DNA of 14,571 nt from assembly GCA_034926635.1 (NCBI GenBank), contig JAYFQX010000028.1, forward strand, positions 1 to 14,571, in the 5' to 3' direction. Positions within the stretch are counted from its first letter, which is position 1. Each line of letters begins with the position of its first letter. Origin of the DNA: Christensenella sp034926635 (GTDB lineage Bacteria; Bacillota; Clostridia; Christensenellales; Christensenellaceae). Under the pieces are notes generated by a model, which saw nothing but the letters and a program-made list of their open reading frames with translations, searched no databases and was not told the origin of the DNA. Position numbers and translations under genes: made by a program. Positions 8,507-14,571 of the stretch are shown here, piece after piece.

Positions 8507-9496
8507 ATGAATAAGAAAAAATTAAGCATGGGAAGATCTGCCCGGCAGAATATTGTACTTCTTGTTATCCTGCTGGCGTTGTGCATCTTCTTTTATACGC
8601 AAAGCGAAAAATTCCTTACCATGTATAACCTGATGAGCATGGTGCGGCAAAACCTGCCGAATCTGCTGCTTGCGTGTTCTATGATGTTTGTAATCGCAAG
8701 CGGTGCTATCGACCTTTCGGTCGGCGGGATGATGGGTCTTTCGGCAATCTTCTTCGGTTACCTGTGCATTTGGGGCGTAAACCCCTGGCTCGCGATCCCG
8801 ATTGTGCTCTGCCTTGGCGTTGGCGTCGGCGTGCTGAACACAGTTATCATGGAAAAACTGAAGATCCCCGCAATTATGGCGACCCTGGCAACATGGATTA
8901 TCACCGCGGGACTTGCGCTTGCGATTTGTAACGCAATCCCGATCAGCGGACCGGAAGTGAAACCAATTACGGCACTGAATTCCATTAAATTTGCAGGTGG
9001 GATCCCGCTTGCACTGATCATCGTGGTAGTCGTGATCGCGATCTTTATTTTCCTGGAAAAGAAGACGCTGCTCGGCAAATATGCCATTGCCATCGGCGGT
9101 AACGACAGTGCTGCATACTATGCCGGTATTAACGTGTTCCGTATGCGTATGATCTTCTTCATCCTGAGCGGGGTAATGGCGGCATTCTCCGGGATCTGGC
9201 AGGTTGGAAGGATTGGTTCGGCAGACCCGACCATTGGTGTCGGGATGGAGTTCAGCGTGATCGCAGCCGTTATTTTGGGCGGCGTTAACATCAAGGGCGG
9301 CGAAGGCACGATTGCCGGCGTTGTCCTGGGCACACTGATTTTGATGATCCTTACAAACGGTATGAAAATGATGAACATTGACTCGTTCTTCCAGCAGGTG
9401 GTAACCGGTATCGTGCTTTATGTAGCGGTATTGGTAAACAGCCTGGGTGGAAACAAGAAACGCATCCGCAGGAAAGTAGCGGTTGCCAAGGAATAA
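8507..9496 (+). CDS. Sugar ABC transporter permease 2 (RbsC-like)
   Basis: This 329-residue protein is the second BPD_transp_2 permease of the importer. It shares the plan of permease 1: a basic start, a first membrane segment at about 15-31, IDLSVGG (68-74), and the late loop AVILGGVNIKGGEGTIAG, but the two differ clearly in sequence, so they are diverged partners rather than a recent duplication. The frame also has an ATG at 8489 that overlaps the permease 1 stop as ATGA. I prefer 8507 because GGGGGGA (8494-8500) sits six bases before it and the longer form would add only MTGGKA, encoded by the binding site itself. A strong terminator starts ten bases after the stop. Confidence 0.91.
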   Translation: MNKKKLSMGRSARQNIVLLVILLALCIFFYTQSEKFLTMYNLMSMVRQNLPNLLLACSMMFVIASGAIDLSVGGMMGLSAIFFGYLCIWGVNPWLAIPIVLCLGVGVGVLNTVIMEKLKIPAIMATLATWIITAGLALAICNAIPISGPEVKPITALNSIKFAGGIPLALIIVVVVIAIFIFLEKKTLLGKYAIAIGGNDSAAYYAGINVFRMRMIFFILSGVMAAFSGIWQVGRIGSADPTIGVGMEFSVIAAVILGGVNIKGGEGTIAGVVLGTLILMILTNGMKMMNIDSFFQQVVTGIVLYVAVLVNSLGGNKKRIRRKVAVAKE

Positions 9497-9506
9497 GGTA
9501 TTGCAG

Positions 9507-9540
9507 AAAAAAGATCCCGCAATTGTGCGGGATCTTTTTT
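9507..9540 (+). terminator. Intrinsic terminator ending the sugar importer operon
   Basis: AAAAAAGATCCCGCA (9507-9521) and TGCGGGATCTTTTTT (9526-9540) are exact reverse complements around the loop ATTG. The GC-rich core followed by six Ts is a textbook intrinsic terminator on the + strand; the run of six As makes it work on the - strand too. Confidence 0.93.
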
Positions 9541-9561
9541 GTTGTTATATCATGAAAATAA

Positions 9562-9594
9562 AAAAACGCTGTATCCTGAAGATACGGCGTTTTT
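9562..9594 (-). terminator. Second terminator, probably for the acetyltransferase gene
   Basis: AAAAACGCTGTATC (9562-9575) pairs with GATACGGCGTTTTT (9581-9594), with one T-G pair and the loop CTGAA. It lies 12 bases beyond the stop of the - strand GNAT gene and on that strand ends in a T-run, so it most likely terminates that transcript. It is symmetrical enough to back up the preceding terminator on the + strand as well. Confidence 0.8.
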
Positions 9595-9606
9595 GCTTTG
9601 GCGTGT

Positions 9607-10062
9607 TTACAGTTCTTTTTGCAGCATTAAAATTTCTTCCCCGTTCAGGATTTCTGACTGCATGCTGTCGCTGGCGACAAAACCCAGGCTTTCCCGATAA
9701 ATTTTGAGCGCACGATAGTTGGAAGGATCTACATTGACTTCGACGATTTTGATACCAAAAGTTTTCATATCCGCAAACGCGATGTTAAGCAATGATGTTC
9801 CCAGATTGGGGTTTGCCTGCGGGTCAATAATGTTGATGCTGTGAAGGAAAACCTTGTCCGGGTTATCAAAATTGCGCATAAAATAAACCGCCCCCAGAAT
9901 TTCGTCATATTCTACCGCAACGTATACGCGCGCATGACGCAGCATAGCGATGAGGTCAAATACGTCAAGAGCACCGCTGTCGTAAGCAGATTGCTCAATC
10001 TGGATGAGCTGCTCCACCAAATCAAAGTCGCGTTCTTTTATGTGAAAATATTCAATAGCCAT
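9607..10062 (-). CDS. GNAT family N-acetyltransferase
   Basis: The 151-residue protein is predicted to transfer an acetyl group from acetyl-CoA to an unknown amine. It has the GNAT order of strands: a start reading MAIEYFHIKERDFDLVEQ, a central strand EILGAVYFMRN, the strand HSINIIDP leading to a weakened acetyl-CoA motif (NPNLGTSLLNIA in place of Q/RxxGxG/A), then VEVNVDPSNYRALKIYRESLGF, which is the typical last motif. I chose the start at 10062 because GGAGGG precedes it by the usual distance; a longer frame to 10098 would begin at the expected transcription start. It has its own promoter at 10106-10134 and converges on the sugar importer operon. The substrate cannot be read from the sequence. 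Confidence 0.87.
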   Translation of the reverse strand: MAIEYFHIKERDFDLVEQLIQIEQSAYDSGALDVFDLIAMLRHARVYVAVEYDEILGAVYFMRNFDNPDKVFLHSINIIDPQANPNLGTSLLNIAFADMKTFGIKIVEVNVDPSNYRALKIYRESLGFVASDSMQSEILNGEEILMLQKEL

Positions 10063-10105
10063 GTTTTTCCCTCCATAAACAAATAATCCCCGAACCACTC
10101 TTCAA

Positions 10106-10134
10106 ATTATACTTGGTAATGTGATTTTTTGCAA
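10106..10134 (-). promoter_or_regulatory. Promoter for the GNAT gene
   Basis: On the - strand, TTGCAA (10134-10129) and a perfect TATAAT (10111-10106) are separated by 17 bases, a standard housekeeping promoter. The predicted transcript would begin near 10099, about 37 bases before the chosen start codon. Confidence 0.8.
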
Positions 10135-10150
10135 GAGTTACCGCGCACTC

Positions 10151-10903
10151 CTAACGAAACAGGACAGGATAATCCTGCATTACACGTCCGGCATATTGGG
10201 CAATCCGGGCGTCTTCCTCACGGCAGCCGCCATGCAAAAGAATTTTTTCGGCAAAGCTGAACGCATCGCCATCTCCAACGATAATGTGATCGAGAAATTC
10301 AATGGAGAGCGCGTTCATGGCTTGCAGCACTTTTTTGGTGGTTTGACCATCCTGGCTGCTTGGCAGTGCACTGCCACCGGGATGGTTATGCGCGATAATC
10401 ACCTTGGCGGCGCCGGAGCGGATGACGCTTTCCGTAATATGACGGATATAAACGGGTGTTTCTGTCGCGATGCCGCGGCTTAAACGTTCTGTATGACGCA
10501 AAGCGCAGTGTGCATCCAGGCAAATAACATAAAATTGTTCTTCTGCCTTATTTTCAAGCAGCAATTGCGCATAACGGATGGCAGCATCAATGGAATCAAG
10601 CTTTGTGCGGGCTTGATAAGAATCACGCATACTGCGGGTATATAAATCGGCAATAAGCCTGATTAAAACAGCAGTGTGTTCACCAATTCCGTCTACCCGC
10701 GCGATATCCGCGGCATCAGCGTGAAAAAGGTTCTCCAGGCTGCCAAATTTTTGAAGAAGAGTATGGGCCAGCGCATTGGTGTCACGGCGCGGAAGTGCGT
10801 AAAACAAAAGAAGCTCCAAAGCCTCGTGTTCTTCGAAAGCATCCAGACCTTTTTGCAGATAACGTTTTTTTAAGCGTGCGCGGTGGCCGTCGTGGATAGA
10901 AAT
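10151..10903 (-). CDS. radC: RadC family JAB-domain protein, probable ATT start
   Basis: This RadC-family protein (UPF0758) has a helix-hairpin-helix part (FGSLENLF...VDGIGEHTA) and a JAB/MPN metalloprotease-like domain. The metal-site pattern H-x-H-x7-S-x2-D is intact: H172, H174, S182, D185 in the 250-residue form (HNHPGG). The family was named for DNA repair, but its biochemical role is unsettled. The only standard start is a TTG at 10819, which gives 222 residues and cuts into the conserved beginning. In the same frame, upstream, the translation continues as HDGHRARLKKRYLQKGL, the normal RadC N-terminus, with no ATG, GTG or TTG before the stop. AAGGAGG (10918-10912) lies eight bases before ATT at 10903, the likeliest start. 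An ATC two codons later is the alternative. A sequencing error or mutation of ATG is also possible. Confidence 0.85.
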   Translation of the reverse strand: MSIHDGHRARLKKRYLQKGLDAFEEHEALELLLFYALPRRDTNALAHTLLQKFGSLENLFHADAADIARVDGIGEHTAVLIRLIADLYTRSMRDSYQARTKLDSIDAAIRYAQLLLENKAEEQFYVICLDAHCALRHTERLSRGIATETPVYIRHITESVIRSGAAKVIIAHNHPGGSALPSSQDGQTTKKVLQAMNALSIEFLDHIIVGDGDAFSFAEKILLHGGCREEDARIAQYAGRVMQDYPVLFR

Positions 10904-10950
10904 AAGCCGTCCCTCCTTATCCCAAGTAATAAAGAAATTCGCCGAAGCAA

Positions 10951-10956
10951 ATTATA
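10951..10956 (-). promoter_or_regulatory. Possible -10 element for radC
   Basis: A perfect TATAAT on the - strand (10956-10951) lies about 50 bases before the proposed radC start and just before its ribosome binding site. No good -35 element is found 16-18 bases further upstream, so the promoter is weak or needs an activator, or the match is chance. Confidence 0.4.
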
Positions 10957-11041
10957 AATCCTGTCGGCTACTGAAATTTTGTTGGGTCAAAACCGTGAAT
11001 CTGCTAAAATTTCGCGTTTTACAGGGAATTCAGGGGGAAAT

Positions 11042-11081
11042 CACAAAAAATTGTGTATCACCCAAAATATTCTGCTATAAT
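11042..11081 (+). promoter_or_regulatory. Extended -10 promoter for the pepV-alaS operon
   Basis: TGCTATAAT (11073-11081) is an extended -10 element. TTGTGT at 11051-11056 is a partial -35 at a long 19-base spacing, which an extended -10 can tolerate. CACAA/TTGTG (11042-11055) forms a small inverted repeat over the -35 and might be an operator. Transcription would start near 11088, so the ATG at 11087 cannot be used. The rest of the 10904-11155 gap shows only the CAGGGAATT/CAGGGGGAA near-repeat at about 11022-11039. Confidence 0.7.
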
Positions 11082-11155
11082 ATAATATGGTTGTTTTTAT
11101 TCTGAAAGCAGAAAAAAGCGACGTATTTGGAAAAGAGACAGAGGTGTTTGCCATT

Positions 11156-12541
11156 ATGATAGATTTTTCTTTGGCGCCGCGGAAAGCGGAGATGCTGGAA
11201 GCATTGACAAAAATTTTAAAAGTGAAGAGTGTAAAAAGTGATGCGCAGGGAAATATGCCTTATGGAAAAGGTGTTTTTGAGGCGTTGATCAAAATGCTGA
11301 ATATTGCCGAAACCCTGGATTTTGACAGTGTCAATTATTATTCTCATCTGGGATATGTGGAATATGGCGACGGTGACGAAATGCTGGCGATCGTTACGCA
11401 TCTCGACGTGGTTCCCGCAGGGGAAGGCTGGACAGTCCCGGCCTTTGACGGAACAGTGAAAGACGGAAAAATTTATGGACGTGGCGCGATCGACGATAAA
11501 GGTCCTGCTGTGGCAGCGCTTTTTGCGCTTTCCGGGATCAAGGAAAATTGCGTTACACTCAATAAAAGAGTGCGTATTATTTTCGGCTGCGATGAAGAAA
11601 GCGGCTGGGGCGATATTGATTTTTATAAGCAAAGCGGCGGGGAAATCCCAATGATGGCGATTTCGCCGGATGCGGAATTCCCGATTGTTAACGCGGAAAA
11701 AGGCTTGCTCCATTTGGAGGTAGAGGCTGCGGCTTACCCGGTGGAAGAGGGCGGCAATATCCCTGAGATCCTGTTTTTAAAAGCGGGCGAACGTGTGAAT
11801 GTAGTTCCGGCACTTTGCGAGTGCGTTGTGCGCGGCGGAGAGCGAGCCATCAGACAAATGGCGGAGATCTTCAACGAGGATTCCCCGGTAAAGGTAGCGC
11901 TGCAGGAAAAAGATGGGAAAACTTTCCTGCATACGCATGGCGTTTCCGCCCATGGATCAAAGCCGGAAGACGGTAAAAACGCGCTTACTTATATGATGTT
12001 GTTTTTAAATCTGCTGCCGCTGAAAAAGAATGCGCTCAGCGATATGGTATATCTTTTGTCGGCTGCAATCGGCGATCAGACCGACGGACGCAGCCTTGGG
12101 ATTGCGTGTGAGGATTTTTCCGGTGCATTGTCTTTGAACATCGGCTATATGAAGACAACGGAAGCGGGCGCACAGGTGGGGATCGATATTCGTTACCCTG
12201 TTGGTGCCGATAAAAATGATATTCTAAAGAAAATAAAAGCGAAATTACCGGGGCTTTCCGTAACAGAGGTGTTTTCGCGCCCGTCCCACTATGTACCGGA
12301 GGATTCTCCATTGGTGCAGGGGCTCAAGCAGGCGTATGAAGAAGTAACAGGGGATCCGGCGTATTGCATTACGATGGGCGGCGCAACTTATGCGCGCGCA
12401 TTCCCCAATTCTGTTGCGTTTGGAGCGCTTTTTCCTGGACAGACCGGCACAGAACATCAGCCGGATGAATATATTGAAATAGATTCGCTGGTCAGAGTAG
12501 CGGATATCATAGCAAACGCCATTGTGACGCTTTGTAAATAG
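11156..12541 (+). CDS. pepV: Sapep/PepV-type M20 dipeptidase
   Basis: This is a cytoplasmic metal-dependent dipeptidase that splits short peptides with a free amino end. The 461-residue protein has the M20 motifs in order: THLDVVPAGEGW (His82, Asp84), YGRGAIDDKGP (metal Asp near 113), DEESGWGD (146-153, catalytic Glu and metal Glu), SPDAEFP (Asp172), HGVSAHGSKPEDGKN in the lid domain, and the late GTEHQPDE (His434). Length matches PepV. The frame is open back to 11087, but that codon sits at the predicted transcription start. I chose 11156 because MIDFSLAPRKAEMLEAL is the expected N-terminus; GAGG is 11 bases upstream, a little far. A GTG at 11144 is an alternative. The synthetase gene follows after 25 bases, so they are probably one transcript. 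The exact peptide preference is unknown. Confidence 0.9.
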   Translation: MIDFSLAPRKAEMLEALTKILKVKSVKSDAQGNMPYGKGVFEALIKMLNIAETLDFDSVNYYSHLGYVEYGDGDEMLAIVTHLDVVPAGEGWTVPAFDGTVKDGKIYGRGAIDDKGPAVAALFALSGIKENCVTLNKRVRIIFGCDEESGWGDIDFYKQSGGEIPMMAISPDAEFPIVNAEKGLLHLEVEAAAYPVEEGGNIPEILFLKAGERVNVVPALCECVVRGGERAIRQMAEIFNEDSPVKVALQEKDGKTFLHTHGVSAHGSKPEDGKNALTYMMLFLNLLPLKKNALSDMVYLLSAAIGDQTDGRSLGIACEDFSGALSLNIGYMKTTEAGAQVGIDIRYPVGADKNDILKKIKAKLPGLSVTEVFSRPSHYVPEDSPLVQGLKQAYEEVTGDPAYCITMGGATYARAFPNSVAFGALFPGQTGTEHQPDEYIEIDSLVRVADIIANAIVTLCK

Positions 12542-12566
12542 AGACTTAAAGGAGTAGGATTCTGAA

Positions 12567-14357
12567 ATGAAATGCTTAACGAGTGACGAACTGAGACAAA
12601 TGTATTTGGACTTTTTCAAAAGCAAGGGACATGCGGTGGTGAGAAGTGCGTCTTTGATCCCCGAAAACGATCCGACGGTTCTTTTTACGACCGCGGGCAT
12701 GCATCCGCTGGTGCCGTATTTGTTGGGGCAGAAGCACCCGGCAGGGACGCGCCTGGTGGACGTACAAAAATGTGTGCGTACAGGGGATATTGACGAAGTT
12801 GGGGATGAATCGCACTGCACGTTTTTTGAAATGCTGGGGAACTGGTCCCTGGGCGATTATTTTAAGAAGGAAGCAATTTCGTGGAGCTTTGAATTTTTAA
12901 CGAGTGAGCAGTGGCTGGGGATCGATCCGGATAAACTGTTTTTTACCTGCTTTGCCGGGGATGAAAACGCACCGCGCGATACGCAGGCACACGACATCTG
13001 GCGCAGCCTGGGTGTTGCGGAAGATCATATTTTTTATTTGCCTAAAGAGCATAACTGGTGGGGCCCGGCGGGGATCACCGGTCCTTGTGGCCCTGATACG
13101 GAGATGTTTATTGATACGGGAAAACCCGCTTGCGGACCGGACTGCAATCCGTCATGTGACTGCGGCAAATATCTGGAAATCTGGAACGATGTATTTATGC
13201 AGTACAACAAGCAGGAAGACGGTTCGTTTGTGCCGCTGGAGCACACCAATGTGGATACCGGCATGGGGCTTGACCGCACGATCGCAATTCTGCAAGGGAA
13301 AAAGTCGGTCTATGAAACGGATGTTTTTGCGCCGATCATTGCAAAAATAGAGGAGCTCTCCGGCAAAAAATATGAAGGCGCGGATGATGAAACACGCAAG
13401 GCTTTTCGTATCGTTGCGGATCATGTACGCTGTGCAACTTTTATGATCGGGGATGAAAAGGGGATTACACCTTCCAACGTTGACCAAGGCTATGTATTGC
13501 GCAGGCTTCTGCGCCGTGCGATCCGCTTTGCGGGCAAGCTTGGAATCGGTGAAGACAAGTTGCCGGAAATCGCAAAGGTTGTGATTGAAAAATATGCACA
13601 TGCTTATGGCGAGCTGCGCGAAAACGAGCAAAAGATCTTAACGGAGATCGCAAAAGAGGAACAGCGTTTCCAAAAAACGATCACGCAGGGTTTGAAGGAA
13701 TTTGAAAAAACTGTAGAGAAAATGGATGGCAATACCATTGATGGAAAGAGCGCATTCCGGTTATATGACACGTTTGGATTCCCAATTGAGTTCACTTTGG
13801 AATTGGCGGCAGAACGTGGTCTTGCGGTAGACAGGGCGGGTTTTGACGAAGCATTTACACACCATCAGGAATTATCCCATGCAGGTGCGGAACAGCGGTT
13901 TAAGGGCGGTCTTGCGGATACCAGTGAACAAACAGCACGTCTGCACACAGCTACGCATCTGCTTAACGCGGCTTTGCGTAAATATTTGAGCGAAGATATT
14001 GTGCAAAAGGGTTCTAACATTACGGCAGAACGCCTGCGGTTTGATTTTAATTTTGGGCGTAAGGTGGAACGCGACGAACTCGACCAGCTGGAAGCCTATG
14101 TGAATGAGGCGATTGACGCGGGGTTGGATGTAATCGAGGAAGAAATGACAGTTGACCAGGCCAAAGAACAGGGCGCGATGGGTGTGTTTGAGTCCAAATA
14201 CGGCGAACTGGTTAAGGTCTATACGATCCCCGGTTATTCCAAGGAGATCTGCGGCGGACCGCACGCGAAGAATACGGCGGAACTCGGACATTTTAAGATT
14301 AAGAAAGAGCAGAGCAGCAGCGCAGGCGTGCGCCGCATTAAAGCTGTGCTGGAATAG
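12567..14357 (+). CDS. alaS: Short alanyl-tRNA synthetase (catalytic plus editing domains)
   Basis: This class II synthetase should attach alanine to tRNA-Ala. Residues 1-250 are the catalytic core: FFKSKGHAVVRSASLIP, then RTGDIDEVGDESHCTFFEMLGNWS (71-94), and NVDTGMGLDR (228-237). RIVADHVRCATFMIGD and GYVLRRLLRRAIR (281-320) belong to the tRNA-recognition region. Residues 450-596 are the editing domain with zinc ligands H460, H464, C562 and H566. The protein ends at 596 residues; bacterial AlaRS is usually about 850-880, so the coiled coil, DHHA1 and C-Ala parts are absent. The stop is natural-looking: a hairpin follows and there is no coding sequence beyond. Four cysteines lie at 189, 193, 197 and 199, and the editing site reads CGGPH rather than CGGTH. 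Short AlaRS forms of this kind occur in some reduced bacteria and clostridia. It may be a second copy or a related enzyme. Confidence 0.87.
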   Translation: MKCLTSDELRQMYLDFFKSKGHAVVRSASLIPENDPTVLFTTAGMHPLVPYLLGQKHPAGTRLVDVQKCVRTGDIDEVGDESHCTFFEMLGNWSLGDYFKKEAISWSFEFLTSEQWLGIDPDKLFFTCFAGDENAPRDTQAHDIWRSLGVAEDHIFYLPKEHNWWGPAGITGPCGPDTEMFIDTGKPACGPDCNPSCDCGKYLEIWNDVFMQYNKQEDGSFVPLEHTNVDTGMGLDRTIAILQGKKSVYETDVFAPIIAKIEELSGKKYEGADDETRKAFRIVADHVRCATFMIGDEKGITPSNVDQGYVLRRLLRRAIRFAGKLGIGEDKLPEIAKVVIEKYAHAYGELRENEQKILTEIAKEEQRFQKTITQGLKEFEKTVEKMDGNTIDGKSAFRLYDTFGFPIEFTLELAAERGLAVDRAGFDEAFTHHQELSHAGAEQRFKGGLADTSEQTARLHTATHLLNAALRKYLSEDIVQKGSNITAERLRFDFNFGRKVERDELDQLEAYVNEAIDAGLDVIEEEMTVDQAKEQGAMGVFESKYGELVKVYTIPGYSKEICGGPHAKNTAELGHFKIKKEQSSSAGVRRIKAVLE

Positions 14358-14373
14358 AAACAGACAAAACAAA

Positions 14374-14393
14374 AGACGCGCTGCGGCGCGTCT
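14374..14393 (+). terminator. Hairpin ending the alaS transcript, T-run missing
   Basis: AGACGCGC (14374-14381) pairs perfectly with GCGCGTCT (14386-14393) around TGCG. An A-rich stretch precedes it (CAAAACAAAAGACG), as in a two-way terminator, but the expected T-run does not follow. Instead the sequence passes straight into what looks like the end of an insertion sequence. It was probably a terminator whose T-run was separated by the insertion. Confidence 0.6.
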
Positions 14394-14425
14394 AGACTGA
14401 ACCCCTGAAAGCGGACATTGTAGAA

Positions 14426-14465
14426 AAAGACCTCCTGTTGTAGGATATTACAGCAGGAGGTCTTT
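14426..14465 (+). promoter_or_regulatory. Hairpin hiding the transposase ribosome binding site
   Basis: The 17-base arms 14426-14442 (AAAGACCTCCTGTTGTA) and 14449-14465 (TACAGCAGGAGGTCTTT) pair fully, with one T-G pair and a six-base loop. The right arm contains AGGAGG (14455-14460), the binding site for the ATG at 14469. Transcripts entering from alaS would contain both arms and bury the site, which limits transposase made by read-through, as known for other insertion sequences. On the - strand the stem is followed by a T-run, so it could also stop opposing transcription. A weak candidate promoter (TTGTAG 14418-14423, TAGGAT 14441-14446) would start RNA after the left arm. Confidence 0.7.
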
Positions 14466-14468
14466 CAA

Positions 14469-14571
14469 ATGGGAAAACATTATGGGGAAAAAATAATCAA
14501 AAAAGTAAAAGCGATGCGTGAGAGCGGTTGCACCCATCGAGAAATTGGGCTAAATTTTGGATTGAGTCAAG
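14469..14571 (+). CDS. Transposase N-terminus (IS3-type OrfA-like), partial
   Basis: The frame is open from the ATG at 14469 to the window edge, giving 34 residues beginning MGKHYGEKIIKKVKAMRESG. The basic helix followed by THREIGLNFGLSQ looks like a helix-turn-helix DNA-binding start of an IS3-family OrfA. AGGAGG lies eight bases upstream. The remainder, including any DDE catalytic part, is beyond the window, so activity and exact family cannot be judged. Confidence 0.65.
   Translation, partial: MGKHYGEKIIKKVKAMRESGCTHREIGLNFGLSQ

Larger units (their letters stand above)
14393..14571 (+). mobile_element. Left end of an insertion sequence (IS3-like), runs off the window
   Basis: The region from about 14393 holds a likely terminal repeat (TAGACTGAACCCC followed by GCGGACA, resembling IS3-family ends), an RBS-containing hairpin, and the start of a transposase gene. 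The exact left boundary is uncertain by a few bases and the right end is outside the window, so neither the target duplication nor the family can be confirmed here. Confidence 0.65.

Noticed and set aside
7515..9496. Assignment of the two permeases as LsrC/LsrD (AI-2 uptake)
   Set aside because: A two-permease layout is shared by several sugar importers, and no lsrK, lsrR, lsrF or lsrG gene is present.
9497..9606. Small RNA between the two convergent hairpins
   Set aside because: No promoter is visible and both hairpins are fully explained as terminators of convergent operons.
11087..11155. ATG at 11087 as start of the dipeptidase
   Set aside because: It directly follows the -10 elements and lies at the predicted transcription start, so the mRNA would have no binding site; the extra residues are not family-like.
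14358..14571. Missing AlaRS C-terminal domain as a result of the insertion sequence
   Set aside because: The stop at 14355-14357 and a terminator-like hairpin both come before the element, so the gene ended there before the insertion.

Overview
The window looks like a chromosomal segment of a Clostridia-type Bacillota; a Christensenellaceae-like organism is possible, but that is a low-confidence guess. The reasons are strong AGGAGG-type ribosome binding sites at almost every gene, a lipoprotein signal on the solute-binding protein, TATAAT-type promoters, moderate base composition and protein families typical of this group. No rRNA, tRNA or CRISPR array was seen.

Layout. Positions 1-141 hold the last 46 codons of an unidentified upstream gene. 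Positions 247-4631 (+) are a tight four-gene set: an ABC-2 ATPase, a GldF-like permease, a GldG-like membrane-anchored protein and a DUF4340 membrane-anchored protein. This is the Bacillota version of the GldA/GldF/GldG transporter known from gliding Bacteroidota; its substrate is unknown. Positions 4690-9496 (+) are a complete RbsB/RbsA/RbsC-type sugar importer with one lipoprotein, one double-domain ATPase and two different permeases. A strong hairpin separates the binding-protein gene from the rest, and a clear intrinsic terminator closes the set. Positions 9607-10903 (-) carry a GNAT acetyltransferase with its own promoter and a RadC-family protein whose conserved N-terminus can only be reached from a non-standard start codon, probably ATT. 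Positions 11156-14357 (+) carry a PepV/Sapep-type M20 dipeptidase followed by a short alanyl-tRNA synthetase, probably expressed from one extended -10 promoter. The last ~180 bases are the left end of an insertion sequence (IS3-like) that lies directly against the hairpin ending the synthetase transcript.

How the parts relate. The two transporter sets run in the same direction with only 58 bases between them and no convincing terminator, so read-through is possible, but nothing suggests a shared substrate. The centre is ordinary housekeeping. The most unusual items are the compact alanyl-tRNA synthetase (596 residues, no C-terminal domain, a cysteine cluster, CGGPH in its editing site), the ATT-start radC, the Gld-like export system without gliding genes, and an insertion sequence that hides its own ribosome binding site in a near-perfect hairpin. 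I found no convincing wholly new system.
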